A stretch of DNA of 52,614 nucleotides from Candidatus Moranbacteria bacterium RIFOXYA12_FULL_35_19 (GCA_001784805.1 MFSE01000007.1:1-52614); one strand, 5' to 3'; positions 31,659-40,463 are shown, counted from the stretch's first letter. The notes: generated from the letters alone by a model not told the origin. Program-made: numbers and translations.

Positions 31659-32108
31659 ATGTTGTGTCCATTTTGCAATCATAATGAAACTAAAGTTGTT
31701 GATTCTAGAGATACTAATGACGGAAAAATAACTCGAAGAAGAAGAGAGTGTTTGAAATGCTCGGCGCGTTTTAGCACTTATGAGGAAGTGGAACTCTTGC
31801 GCTTAGCGGTGGTGAAAAAAGATGGCTCCAAAGTGGATTATGATAAAAATAAAATTGAAGCGGGAATTCGTCGAGCACTTACCAAAAGACCAGTGTCGGA
31901 AGAAAAAATTGCCAAACTTTTGGGAGATATCGAATATGAAATAAGCTCCAATGAAAAACCGGAAATTACCACGCGGGAAATTGGAAAAATTGTGCTCAAA
32001 AAACTTCGAGAATTGGACGAAGTAGCCTATGTTAGATTTGCCAGTGTTTATAAATCATTTGGAAGTGTGGAAAGTTTCAAAAAAGAATTGGATTCGTTTG
32101 ATAAATAA
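31659..32108 (+). CDS. nrdR: Transcriptional repressor NrdR
   Basis: 149 residues. Zinc ribbon CPFC (Cys3, Cys6) and CLKC (Cys31, Cys34) with TRRRREC, followed by an ATP-cone domain (VVKKDGSKVDYDKNKIEAGIRRALTKRPV). It senses ATP/dATP and represses ribonucleotide reductase genes. Full length. The targets nrdD and nrdG follow directly, and an NrdR box lies in its own leader. Confidence 0.96.
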   Translation: MLCPFCNHNETKVVDSRDTNDGKITRRRRECLKCSARFSTYEEVELLRLAVVKKDGSKVDYDKNKIEAGIRRALTKRPVSEEKIAKLLGDIEYEISSNEKPEITTREIGKIVLKKLRELDEVAYVRFASVYKSFGSVESFKKELDSFDK

Positions 32109-32254
32109 GTTTTACGAAATACGAAATTAACGAAATACGAAAGCACGAAAATTAAAATTAAATACGAAAATATACTTACAACTATTTCGTATTTCGCTAA
32201 TTTCGTAGTTCGTAAATGTAATTTAAATATTTTTAATTCATTAACTTAAATCCT

Positions 32255-34429
32255 ATGGGAGGTAAAACAAAAATCAAAAAAGGGGAAAAAGTCGAAAAGA
32301 AAAAAATCCAAAGTAAAATTAAAAAAGTCGTCAAAAGGAGTGGGGAAGTGGTGCCGTTTAATCGAAAAAAAATAACTGAAGCGGTGTATAAAGCTTTTTG
32401 CGAAACTCGAGAAGCTGGCAAAAAAGAAGCCGAGCAAGTTTCACAGAAAGTTGTTCAAATGTTGGAGCGAAATGCTAAACCAGGGCAAATTCCGCAAATT
32501 GAAGAAATTCAGGATTTAGTGGAAAAAGTTTTGATGATTTTGGATTTTGATGAAACTGCTAAAGCTTATATAATTTACCGTGACAAAAGAAGCAAGCTTC
32601 GCGATACGGAAAGTTCGCTTTCTGAAGCGGTGGATTTGATTGAAAGCTACATCAAAGAAATTGATTGGCAAGTGAAAGAAAATGCCAATATGGCTTATTC
32701 TCTTCAAGGTCTCAATAATTATGTTTCTTCTATTGTTTCCAGCAAATATTGGATGGATCGAGTTTATCCAAAGTCAATCAAACGCGCTCACGAAGAAGGT
32801 GATTTTCATATTCATGATTTAGACAAAATCGCTGCTTATTGTTGTGGTTGGGATTTGCAAGATCTTTTGACCAAGGGTTTCACGGGAGTGTCCGGAAAAA
32901 TTTCTTGCAAACCGCCGAAACATTTCAAAGCAGCTTTAGGACAAATTGTTAATTTTTTCTATACTACGCAAGGCGAAACCGCGGGAGCGCAAGCTTTTTC
33001 CAATTTTGACACCTTGATGGCGCCGTTTATTCGGTATGACAAGTTGGATTATTCGGCAGTGAAGCAAGCGATGCAAGAATTTATTTTTAATCTCAATGTG
33101 CCAACTCGCGTTGGTTTTCAAACACCTTTTACCAATCTTACAATGGATATGACTTGCCATCCAACCTATAAAGATCAAAATGTGATCATCGGTGGTGTGC
33201 CACAAAAGGAAAAATATGATGAATTTCAAGAAGAAATGAATTTGATCAATCGAACTTTCGCTGAAGTGATGACGGAAGGCGATGCGAGTGGAAGAATTTT
33301 CACTTTTCCAATTCCCACTTATAATATCGACAAAAATTTTGACTGGAATGACAAAAGATTTGATCCAATTTGGGAGATGACTGCCAAATACGGCATTCCG
33401 TACTTTGCTAATTTTGTCAATTCCGATATGAATCCGGAAGACGCTCGCAGTATGTGTTGCCGATTGCGTTTGGACAATCGCGAACTACACAAAAGAATGG
33501 GCGGACTTTTTGGTGCTGCGCCTCTCACAGGTTCAGTTGGCGTGGTGACGATCAATATGCCCAGAGTAGGCTATTTAGCTAAAGATAAAAAAGATTATTT
33601 CAAAAGATTAGACGCGCTTATGGATTTGGCTAAAGAAAGTTTGGAAACTAAAAGAAAGATTGTGGAAAATTTTACTTTGAAAGGACTCTATCCGTATTCT
33701 AAATTTTATCTGGAAAATATTTTCAAACGCCGTGGATCATATTGGGGTAATCATTTTTCTACCATTGGGCTAGTTGGAATGAATGAATCGCTGGTAAATT
33801 TTATTGGCGAAAAAACATCCAGTAAAAAAGGTTTAAAATTTGCTGAAAGTGTTTTGTCTTATATGCGAGAAAAAATTCTGAAATTTCAAGAAGAAACTGG
33901 TAATTTGTATAATTTGGAAGCCACTCCTGCAGAAGGGACAGCATATCGACTTGCGCTCAAAGATAAAAAACGATTTCCTAAAATGATTTTTGCCAACAAT
34001 GGTGCGGTAGAAAAAGGGGCCCAGCCGTATTATACCAATTCTTCACAATTGCCAGTCGGATTTACCGATGATATTTTTGAAGCGCTGGATTTGCAAGATA
34101 GTTTGCAAACAAAATATACGGGCGGAACGGTACTTCACGGATTTTTAGGAGAAAGAATTTATGATATTGAAACCACTAAAAATTTAGTGAGAACCATTGC
34201 CAGTAAATATCATTTGCCGTACTTCACTCTTTCGCCAACTTTCAGTGTTTGCCCCAACCATGGTTATTTGGAAGGGGAGCACAAGACTTGCCCGAAATGC
34301 GTGATTGAACAAAAATGTGAAGTCTATTCGCGCATTGTGGGTTATATCCGCCCAGTCGAACAATGGAACGCGGGAAAAAGCGAGGAATATAAAGATCGTA
34401 AAGAGTTTGTAGTAGCTAACAGAAAATAG
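32255..34429 (+). CDS. nrdD: Anaerobic ribonucleoside-triphosphate reductase
   Basis: 724 residues. N-terminal ATP cone (VVKRSGEVVPFNRKKITEAVYKA), class III core (HIHDLD, CCGWDLQDLL, NFFYTTQGETAGAQAFSNFD), Zn cysteines near the C-terminus (CPNHG...CPKC), and the glycyl-radical loop SRIVGYIRP with radical Gly696 followed by WNAGKSEEY. It needs NrdG for activation and implies strictly anaerobic dNTP supply. The preceding spacer (32109-32254) is a self-complementary repeat spacer. Confidence 0.96.
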   Translation: MGGKTKIKKGEKVEKKKIQSKIKKVVKRSGEVVPFNRKKITEAVYKAFCETREAGKKEAEQVSQKVVQMLERNAKPGQIPQIEEIQDLVEKVLMILDFDETAKAYIIYRDKRSKLRDTESSLSEAVDLIESYIKEIDWQVKENANMAYSLQGLNNYVSSIVSSKYWMDRVYPKSIKRAHEEGDFHIHDLDKIAAYCCGWDLQDLLTKGFTGVSGKISCKPPKHFKAALGQIVNFFYTTQGETAGAQAFSNFDTLMAPFIRYDKLDYSAVKQAMQEFIFNLNVPTRVGFQTPFTNLTMDMTCHPTYKDQNVIIGGVPQKEKYDEFQEEMNLINRTFAEVMTEGDASGRIFTFPIPTYNIDKNFDWNDKRFDPIWEMTAKYGIPYFANFVNSDMNPEDARSMCCRLRLDNRELHKRMGGLFGAAPLTGSVGVVTINMPRVGYLAKDKKDYFKRLDALMDLAKESLETKRKIVENFTLKGLYPYSKFYLENIFKRRGSYWGNHFSTIGLVGMNESLVNFIGEKTSSKKGLKFAESVLSYMREKILKFQEETGNLYNLEATPAEGTAYRLALKDKKRFPKMIFANNGAVEKGAQPYYTNSSQLPVGFTDDIFEALDLQDSLQTKYTGGTVLHGFLGERIYDIETTKNLVRTIASKYHLPYFTLSPTFSVCPNHGYLEGEHKTCPKCVIEQKCEVYSRIVGYIRPVEQWNAGKSEEYKDRKEFVVANRK

Positions 34430-34448
34430 AAAATCAAAAAAGATAGCG

Positions 34449-34478
34449 GGGCAATTCTATCTTAAGATGGAATTGCCC
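34449..34478 (+). terminator. Perfect hairpin after nrdD
   Basis: GGGCAATTCTATCTT and AAGATGGAATTGCCC pair almost throughout. No T run follows, so it may be an mRNA-stabilising or processing hairpin rather than a terminator. Confidence 0.5.
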
Positions 34479-34607
34479 TGATTTAAAAAATAATTTACAA
34501 TTTTCAATTTACAATTTTCAATCAATTTTCAATTTTTTAATGAAATAATTTTCAATAAAAATTGATAATTGGAAATTTATTGTAAATTGATCATTGATCA
34601 TTGCAAA

Positions 34608-35327
34608 TTGATACTAGGTGGTTTTCAAAAATTGACGCTGATTGATTATCCCGGTAAATTGGCTACTACTGTTTTTACAGTCGGTTGTTCTTTTCGTTGT
34701 CCATTTTGTCATAACCCAGAGCTAGTAGAGGCGCAAAATTTTGCGTCTTTACACAAAGGAAAAATGGAGAAAGAGTTTTTTGAGTTTTTGAAAAAAAGAA
34801 AAGGAAAATTGCAGGGAGTTTGCATAACAGGAGGCGAACCCACCATTCAGCTGGATATTATTGAATTCATAAAAAAAATAAAAAAGCTGGGCTTTTTGGT
34901 AAAGCTTGACACTAATGGCAGTCGGCCGGATGTGCTCAAAAAAATTATCGATTTAAAACTGGTTGATTATATCGCAATGGATATCAAAAATCAGCCGAAA
35001 AGTTATCTAAAAACCGCAGGAATTACCGTAGGGAACGCGAATTCGCGTTCCATATTAGATAGAATAAAATTAAGTGTTGATTTAATAATGCATAGCCAAA
35101 TTCCTTATGAATTCCGCACCACAGTCGTTCCAGGGATCCACAGCGAAAAAGATTTTTTGGAAATCGCTAAATGGATTTCTGGCGCATCAAAATATTGGCT
35201 CCAAAAATATGAGGAAACAAAAATTTTAGATCCGAAACTAAAAAATAAAACTAAAGGCAAAAAGTTAGATTTGGAAAAAATAAAAAAAGCAATCGAAAAA
35301 CATTTTGAAAAAGTCGGGATAAGATAA
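34608..35327 (+). CDS. nrdG: Anaerobic RNR-activating radical-SAM protein
   Basis: 240 residues from TTG 34608 (MILGGFQKLTLIDYPGK), the usual start in this subfamily. A TTG at 34569 would add 13 residues made of spacer repeat. The radical SAM cluster is CSFRCPFC (CxxxCxxC), followed by GGEP-type VCITGGEPTIQ. It makes the glycyl radical on NrdD. Two palindromic repeats are translated within it: 34725-34752 (VEAQNFASLH) and 35032-35051 (GNANSRS). Confidence 0.92.
   Translation: MILGGFQKLTLIDYPGKLATTVFTVGCSFRCPFCHNPELVEAQNFASLHKGKMEKEFFEFLKKRKGKLQGVCITGGEPTIQLDIIEFIKKIKKLGFLVKLDTNGSRPDVLKKIIDLKLVDYIAMDIKNQPKSYLKTAGITVGNANSRSILDRIKLSVDLIMHSQIPYEFRTTVVPGIHSEKDFLEIAKWISGASKYWLQKYEETKILDPKLKNKTKGKKLDLEKIKKAIEKHFEKVGIR
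34725..34752. repeat. In-frame palindrome in nrdG (GTAGAG family)
   Basis: GTAGAGGCGCAAAA and TTTTGCGTCTTTAC pair with two G-T positions. Same family as the palindrome in comEC at 37110-37140. Confidence 0.7.
35032..35051. repeat. In-frame palindrome in nrdG (second)
   Basis: GGAACGCGA/ATTCGCGTTCC region is a perfect 20-bp palindrome, preceded by GTAG, in a gene of otherwise normal composition. Confidence 0.65.
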
Positions 35328-35436
35328 TGAACTTACGAAAGTACAAAAATATACAAAATTACAAAAATACAAAATCACGAAATTTATATTTTTTGTACTT
35401 TTGTATTTTTGTAAATATTTTGTAGTTTTGTAGTAT

Positions 35437-35658
35437 ATGAGAATTTATATTAAAGTCATTCCTCGTTCTTCTAAAAATGAAATAGTTAAAATTTCGGAAG
35501 GGGAATACAAAGTGAAACTTACCGCCCCACCGGCTGACGGCGAGGCCAACAAGATGCTGATTGAAATTTTAGCAAAGCATTTTGATGTGTCAAAAAGTCT
35601 GGTATCGATTATCGGTGGCAAATCTACACGGAAAAAATTAGTGGAGATATTAAAATAA
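35437..35658 (+). CDS. DUF167 (YggU) family protein
   Basis: 73 residues. Matches the family: IYIKVIPRSSKNEIV, YKVKLTAPPADGEANKMLIEILAKHF, SLVSIIGGKSTRKKLVEI. Function unknown despite wide conservation; possibly nucleic-acid related. It ends just before a bidirectional terminator and a candidate RNA gene. Confidence 0.9.
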   Translation: MRIYIKVIPRSSKNEIVKISEGEYKVKLTAPPADGEANKMLIEILAKHFDVSKSLVSIIGGKSTRKKLVEILK

Positions 35659-35668
35659 TTTTTTGAAA

Positions 35669-35962
35669 AATAAAAAAGACCTAAGGGATATGTTTTCCTT
35701 TGGTCTTATTTTTGGAAAATGCTGCTGGAGAAATCAAGGCAAGTTGTATTCGTCTGATAACGGATCTTTCCTCCAAAACGATGGAGTATTCAGTCTCTTT
35801 CGGAAGAAGAGTGCGTATGGGTCGCCACCCATCTCAATTCCCGAATTATTACTGACATGACCTTCCGTATCCAACACAACAAAGCCTCCCGATGGGCTTT
35901 ATTTGTCCCTTGATTCTCCAGAGTTCTCCAGCAGCAAACTAAAAAAGGTACTATTTCTTAAT
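35669..35962 (-). ncRNA. Candidate structured non-coding RNA
   Basis: No credible gene fills 35659-36042. Long-range pairing closes the region: TGCTGCTGGAGAA (35718-35730) with TTCTCCAGCAGCA (35924-35936), then AATCAAGG/CCTTGATT, GTTGT/ACAAC, GATAACGG/CCGTATC and TCAGT/ACTGA. Inside are hairpins CTCC/GGAG, CTCTT/AAGAG, ATGGGT/ACCCAT and AAAGCC/GGGCTTT. On the minus strand TTGACA-17-TAACCT (35997-35969) could start it, and the hairpin 35707-35676 with its T run would end it. Identity unknown: tmRNA and 4.5S RNA signatures were looked for and not found. Confidence 0.5.
35676..35707. terminator. Bidirectional terminator
   Basis: AAGACC-AAGG and CCTT-GGTCTT pair. T runs follow on both strands, the better one (TTTTTTATTTTT) on the minus strand. 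Confidence 0.75.
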
Positions 35963-35980
35963 GGGTAAAGGTTATCAAGG

Positions 35981-35986
35981 TATAAT
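35981..35986 (+). promoter_or_regulatory. -10 element before comEC
   Basis: TATAAT with a weak -35 (TTAATG, 35958-35963). It overlaps the proposed minus-strand promoter of the candidate RNA. Confidence 0.35.
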
Positions 35987-36042
35987 AAATCTGTCAAGAG
36001 AGAGGTTGTGCGAGAGAGAGGCGTAAAATAATTGTTAATTTT

Positions 36043-37512
36043 ATGATTAAATCAAAAATATTTCTCATTCTTTCTTTGTTTTTTATCGGAGGCATAATGA
36101 CGGCTTCTTTTTATTATCCAAAAATAATGGATATTTCTGTAATGTTGCTTTTTCTTATACTAGCACTAATAATAATTTTTCTTTTCTATAAAAATAAATT
36201 TTCTGTTATCGGATTTGCGATGACTTTTTTTATTTTGGGAATTTTTTTAGTTTCGGGAAAGCTTGAAAAAAATAAAGATTTAAATCAAGACGGAAATAAT
36301 TTTTCGGGAGTTGTGATGATTGCCAAAGAACCAGAAATTAAGGAAAAAATGCAAAAAATAATTCTTGCGCCTCTTGAAAATGGGAAAGAAAAAATTTTAT
36401 TAAACACAAATATTTATGAAAAATATGAATACGGAGAAAATTTAAAAGTTAATTGCCAGTTAGAAATTCCAAAAAACTTTGATGAAAAGTTTGACTATCG
36501 AATGTATTTGGCAAAAGACGGAATTTTTTATGAATGCAAAAGTCCAAAAATAGAAAAATTGAATAAAAATAGTGGGAATGAAATTTATGCTATATTGCTT
36601 AAAATAAAAAATAAATTTAACGAAAATATAAATCAGCTGATTCCCGCCCCAGAATCGGGGCTTCTCTCGGGTCTGCTTTTGGGTGGAAGTGATCAATTGT
36701 CAAAAAGTGTCAAAGATAATTTTTCGCGTACAGGGATGACACATATCGTGGCAGTTTCTGGCTATAATGTGACAATCATTGCGGAATATTTGATGCTGGT
36801 TGGAATATTTTTGGGATTGTGGCGTCGGCAGGCTTTTTATTTTGCAGTTACGGGCATAATTATTTTCGTTATTCTTACGGGGCTAAGTTCTTCGGCTGTG
36901 CGCGCTGGGATAATGGGCGTGCTTTTGATTTGGGCGATGAAAAACGGACGATTGGCCAATTCCCAAAATGCCATTTTATTTTCTGCCTGCGTGATGCTTT
37001 TGATCAATCCTTTGCTTTTGCGCTTCGATATCGGCTTTCAACTTTCTTTTTTGGCGACTATTGGAATCATATATTTATATCCAATTTTCGAAAATTATTT
37101 TTTGCATCTCGTAGAGACGCAGCAGTGCTGCGTCTCTACGATCATAGAAATTCTTTTTCTTTCACTTTCGGCGCAAATTTTTGTTTTGCCGATTATTATG
37201 TTCAATTTTGAAACCCTTTCTTTGATCTCGCTTTTAGCTAATGTTTTAATTTTACCAATTATTCCATTCACAATGTTGTTTGGATTTATAGCCGGCGCTT
37301 CTGGTTTTATATTTCAGCCGATCGCGCTTATTTTTTCCTGGCTGGCATTTTTACCATTAAAATATGAAACGCTGGTGATAAATTATCTGGCTTCTTTGAA
37401 ATATGCTTCGGTTGAAATGAAAATCGCGTGGTGGGGAGTGGTGATTTGGTATATAATTTTAGTAGGGATAATTTATTTTATAAAAAAGAAGGTTAAGAAG
37501 GAAATATTATAA
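36043..37512 (+). CDS. comEC: ComEC/Rec2 DNA-uptake channel, membrane part
   Basis: 489 residues. N-terminal helices and DUF4131-like OB domain (about 95-165), then the competence domain: LLSGLLLGGSDQLSKSVKDNFSRTGMTHIVAVSGYNV, LTGLSSSAVRAGIMG, LRFDIGFQLSFLATIGI. About ten membrane helices. It carries DNA into the cytoplasm during transformation. Residues about 358-367 (ETQQCCVST) come from a perfect palindrome (37110-37140). The metallo-hydrolase half is the next, separate gene, with a repeat element between them. Confidence 0.92.
   Translation: MIKSKIFLILSLFFIGGIMTASFYYPKIMDISVMLLFLILALIIIFLFYKNKFSVIGFAMTFFILGIFLVSGKLEKNKDLNQDGNNFSGVVMIAKEPEIKEKMQKIILAPLENGKEKILLNTNIYEKYEYGENLKVNCQLEIPKNFDEKFDYRMYLAKDGIFYECKSPKIEKLNKNSGNEIYAILLKIKNKFNENINQLIPAPESGLLSGLLLGGSDQLSKSVKDNFSRTGMTHIVAVSGYNVTIIAEYLMLVGIFLGLWRRQAFYFAVTGIIIFVILTGLSSSAVRAGIMGVLLIWAMKNGRLANSQNAILFSACVMLLINPLLLRFDIGFQLSFLATIGIIYLYPIFENYFLHLVETQQCCVSTIIEILFLSLSAQIFVLPIIMFNFETLSLISLLANVLILPIIPFTMLFGFIAGASGFIFQPIALIFSWLAFLPLKYETLVINYLASLKYASVEMKIAWWGVVIWYIILVGIIYFIKKKVKKEIL
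37110..37140. repeat. In-frame perfect palindrome in comEC
   Basis: CGTAGAGACGCAGCA and its exact complement around one base. It replaces family sequence in the loop between two membrane helices. Confidence 0.8.
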
Positions 37513-37528
37513 ATACAAAAACATTATT

Positions 37529-37636
37529 TGTCATTGCGAGGGAGCGCCTGCCTGCCGGCGAGGCAGGTAGCGACCGTGGCAATCTCGAGTTTTGCAAATT
37601 TAATTCTGAGATTGCTTCGCTACGCTCGCAATGACA
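37529..37636. repeat. 108-bp inverted-repeat element between the two comEC halves
   Basis: TGTCATTGCGAGGGAGCG at the left mirrors CGCTACGCTCGCAATGACA at the right; inside, GCCTGCCTGCCGGCGAGGCAGG and GCAATCTCGA/GAGATTGC arms. A MITE-like element of the TCATTGCGAGG family. The CCTGCC core is also found in the tRNA-like element near 48281. Confidence 0.85.
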
Positions 37637-37645
37637 TTTAAACCC

Positions 37646-38512
37646 ATGTTTTCTAAAAAATATTCATATTTTATCTTATTATTTTTATTAGCTATCAGCT
37701 TGATTTTAGCTAGTATTATTTGCAATTCCCAAAGCCGAAAACTAAGAGTAGTTTTTTTTGATGTTGGGCAGGGCGATGCGATTATGCTTTCACAGGGTCA
37801 AAACCAAATTTTGATTGACGGTGGACCAAGTGGAAAAATTGAATTGGAAAAATTAGGAAGACACATTCCTTTTTGGGACAGAAAAATTGAAATTGTGATT
37901 GCCACTCATCCAGACCAAGATCATATCGGCGGACTTATTGATGTGATGAAAAATTATAGAATTGGAAAAATAATTGATAATAGTGCCGAAAGTGATTCAC
38001 AAGTTTATAAAAATTATTTAGAAATAATTAAAAATAAAAATATTGAAAGATTGAAAGGTAAGGCGGGAATAAATATTAAAATTAAGGATGCTGATTTAGA
38101 AATTTTGTATCCTAATGCTGTTCTAGAAAATCCTCCAGCTGGCGGATCGAAAAATACCAATACAGATAGTCTCGTAGCAAAATTAGTTTATGGCGAAAGT
38201 TCCTTTCTTTTTATGGGTGATTTGCCAATCGAAAAAGATAGTGATCTTATTAATAAGAATCCTAATTTAAAAACGCAAGTGTTGAAAGTTTCCCATCATG
38301 GGTCAAAAAATGCTACTAGCGAAGAATTTTTGGATAAAATTATTCCAGCTGACGCGATTATTTCTGTCGGTAAAAATAATCGTTATGGCCATCCGGCAGG
38401 GGAACTTCTGGAACGCCTCAAAGCGAGAAAAATAAATATTTTGCGAACGGATGAAAAAGGAGATATCGAATATATTTGTGAAAATAAGCTTTCTTGCCAA
38501 ATGGCTAATTAA
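37646..38512 (+). CDS. ComEC C-terminal metallo-beta-lactamase-fold protein
   Basis: 288 residues from ATG 37646 (the ATG at 37631 belongs to the repeat element). One N-terminal membrane helix is followed by the MBL fold: VVFFDVGQGDAIML, ILIDGGPSG, IATHPDQDHIGGL (the THxDxDH metal site as THPDQDH), LFMGDL, and KVSHHGSKNATS. This is the nuclease-like domain usually fused to ComEC. Here it stands alone behind its own membrane anchor. Confidence 0.9.
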   Translation: MFSKKYSYFILLFLLAISLILASIICNSQSRKLRVVFFDVGQGDAIMLSQGQNQILIDGGPSGKIELEKLGRHIPFWDRKIEIVIATHPDQDHIGGLIDVMKNYRIGKIIDNSAESDSQVYKNYLEIIKNKNIERLKGKAGINIKIKDADLEILYPNAVLENPPAGGSKNTNTDSLVAKLVYGESSFLFMGDLPIEKDSDLINKNPNLKTQVLKVSHHGSKNATSEEFLDKIIPADAIISVGKNNRYGHPAGELLERLKARKINILRTDEKGDIEYICENKLSCQMAN

Positions 38513-38561
38513 ATGATAAGTTATATATATTAGGATAATAATTATTTACTAAATAAATCAT

Positions 38562-38762
38562 ATGCCAGTAGCAAGACAACGCCACACAAAAGCTAGGCGA
38601 GACCGAGCCAGGGTTCAGTTTCAACTCAAATCAAAAAATTTGATTGTTTGCTCAAATTGCAAAGCCAAGATAAAAGCGCATACAGTTTGTCCAAAATGCG
38701 GATTTTATAAAGGCAAAGAAGTTGTGGACACAATGAAAAAAGTTAACAAAAAGAAAAAATAA
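38562..38762 (+). CDS. rpmF: Ribosomal protein bL32
   Basis: 66 residues. [17 protein letters not shown] start and zinc cysteines Cys30, Cys33, Cys43, Cys46. Two nucleotides before nusB. Confidence 0.95.
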   Translation: MPVARQRHTKARRDRARVQFQLKSKNLIVCSNCKAKIKAHTVCPKCGFYKGKEVVDTMKKVNKKKK

Positions 38763-38764
38763 AC

Positions 38765-39229
38765 ATGGCCAATAGACACTTATCTCGTTCAATCGCAATG
38801 CAATGCCTTTATGAATGGGATTTTAATGGGAAAAAAAATTCTGGCGTGGAGGAAATTATTGAAAAAAACACTAAAGAATTCGGACCAGGAATGGACGATA
38901 TTGGTTTTGTGCAAGCTTTAGTGAAAAATATAATCGAGAATGTTGATAAAATTGATCCATTGATCGAAAAGTGCGCGCCGGAATGGCCATTGGATCAAGT
39001 GACTATTGTGGACCGGAATATTTTGCGTCTTGGAATTTACGAGCTTCTTTTTGGCAATTATGAAGAAGTGCCACCCAAAGTAGCAATTAATGAATCAATT
39101 GAACTGGCCAAGTCTTTTGGCGGGGAATCTTCCGGCCGATTTATCAATGGAGTTTTAGGAACGATTTATCGAGAATTGGGAGAACCACTTAAAAATGATG
39201 TGTCGAAAAATAAGAAAGAAGAAAAATAA
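38765..39229 (+). CDS. nusB: Transcription antitermination factor NusB
   Basis: 154 residues. All-helical NusB fold: [18 protein letters not shown], then [52 protein letters not shown]. Binds boxA RNA with S10 during rRNA transcription. rpmF-nusB-rnc form one unit. Confidence 0.95.
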   Translation: MANRHLSRSIAMQCLYEWDFNGKKNSGVEEIIEKNTKEFGPGMDDIGFVQALVKNIIENVDKIDPLIEKCAPEWPLDQVTIVDRNILRLGIYELLFGNYEEVPPKVAINESIELAKSFGGESSGRFINGVLGTIYRELGEPLKNDVSKNKKEEK

Positions 39230-39294
39230 TTTTTAATTTTTAATTTTTAATTTTCAAATTTATTGAAAATTGGGATTTGAAAATTGTTGTATTT

Positions 39295-39984
39295 ATGATT
39301 GAAGAATTAGCGAAAAAAATTGGAGTAAAATTCAATGATATAGAAATTTTGAGCCAAGCGATGACGCATCGGTCGTATCTTAATGAACATCGTGCTTATA
39401 AACTTGAACACAATGAGCGATTGGAATTTTTGGGTGACGCCGTACTTGAACTTGTTGTGACGGAATATTTGTATAAAAATTATCCTAATCCGGAAGGCGA
39501 GCTCACTAATTGGCGGGCGTCTTTGGTTAATGGTGAAATGCTTTCCAAAATTGCCAAAAAAATGGAAGTGGAAGAATATCTGATGATGAGTCGAGGGGAA
39601 GCGAAAGATACCGGACGGGCGCGTCAATATCTTTTAGCTAACGCTTTTGAAGCGATAATCGGAGCGATTTATTTGGATCAAAAAAAAGATGGTTATAAAA
39701 AATGCCAAGACTTTATCGAAAAAAATGTAGTTTGTGAACTTACTAATATTATTGAAAATAAATTATATATGGATCCAAAATCTCGCTTTCAGGAAGAAGC
39801 GCAAGATAAGGCTGGGGTCACTCCATCCTATCGCGTAATTTCCGAATCCGGCCCCGATCACGACAAAAAATTTATAGTTGGAGTGTATCTAGCTGACGAA
39901 ATGATTGCCAAAGGCGAAGGGCAATCCAAGCAAGAAGCCCAAAGAAATGCAGCCGAAAAAGGCCTCGAAGAAAAAGGTTGGTAG
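39295..39984 (+). CDS. rnc: Ribonuclease III
   Basis: 229 residues from ATG 39295; an upstream TTG (39277) would add spacer-derived residues. The catalytic signature is HNERLEFLGDAVLELVVTEYL (about 39-59) with the later conserved Glu in ANAFEAIIGAIYLD. A dsRNA-binding domain at the end (SRFQEEAQDKAG...GEGQSKQEAQRNAAEKGL). Processes rRNA and other duplexes. Confidence 0.95.
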   Translation: MIEELAKKIGVKFNDIEILSQAMTHRSYLNEHRAYKLEHNERLEFLGDAVLELVVTEYLYKNYPNPEGELTNWRASLVNGEMLSKIAKKMEVEEYLMMSRGEAKDTGRARQYLLANAFEAIIGAIYLDQKKDGYKKCQDFIEKNVVCELTNIIENKLYMDPKSRFQEEAQDKAGVTPSYRVISESGPDHDKKFIVGVYLADEMIAKGEGQSKQEAQRNAAEKGLEEKGW

Positions 39985-40024
39985 GCGTATTGACGCTAAG
40001 AGGAATTTATTTTAAAATTAAACT

Positions 40025-40386
40025 ATGGATGAGGAAAATAAAAAAATTGAATATATAACCAAGGCTGATCTTGGCGAACAAACACAAATTATACTTAGCG
40101 CAATGGATAATCGTTTTGGCGCTGTAGATAAACAGATTGAAAATTTAAATAAGGAAATAAAAGATACTGAAAAAATTCTTAGAAATGAAATTTATGCTGT
40201 TCGAGACGAGTTAAAAGAAGAAATTCAAGAAGTAAAAGAAGATGTTGGTGATATTAAAATACACTCGATGGCCTTGTGAAAAATCAGGAAGATTTCAAGC
40301 AAGAGTTTGAAATTGTAAAGGAAGAAGGAAATCAAATGAAAAAAATAATTAGTAGCAAATTAGGAGTAAATATAAGTGCAGTTTAG
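40025..40386 (+). pseudogene. Coiled-coil protein gene with -1 frameshift
   Basis: The first frame (40025-40279) encodes 84 residues, ending SMAL after a long Glu/Lys-rich coiled coil. Stepping back one base in the TTAAAAT near 40257-40260 continues as NTLDGLVKNQEDFKQEFEIVKEEG and stops at 40384-40386, with the same heptad character. It is therefore a frameshifted gene or, less likely, a -1 recoding site (the sequence is not a classic slippery heptamer). Function unknown. Confidence 0.65.
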
Positions 40387-40411
40387 TTTTTTGAAAGTTT
40401 GATTTTTTTTG

Positions 40412-40436
40412 AGACCCCTGCTGGGGTTTTATTTTT
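40412..40436 (+). terminator. Rho-independent terminator
   Basis: AGACCCC and GGGGTTTT around TGCT, then ATTTTT. Confidence 0.85.
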
Positions 40437-40449
40437 AATGAAAATGAAG

Positions 40450-40455
40450 TATAAT
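40450..40455 (+). promoter_or_regulatory. -10 element of smc, leaderless arrangement
   Basis: TATAAT ends 8 nt before the smc ATG (40464), so transcription should begin within 2-3 nt of the start codon. Confidence 0.5.
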
Positions 40456-40463
40456 ATAGACAC

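Noticed and set aside
34569-34607. Upstream TTG start of nrdG
   Set aside because: The added 13 residues are made of spacer repeat words, whereas family members start near LGGFQKLTLIDYPG.
35663-35860. 65-residue ORF downstream of the DUF167 gene
   Set aside because: It crosses the terminator hairpin and the left arm of the candidate RNA, has no start signal and no protein-like pattern.
40025-40386. Programmed -1 frameshifting in the coiled-coil gene
   Set aside because: The site is not an X-XXY-YYZ heptamer and no following stem or pseudoknot is evident; mutation or sequence error is simpler.
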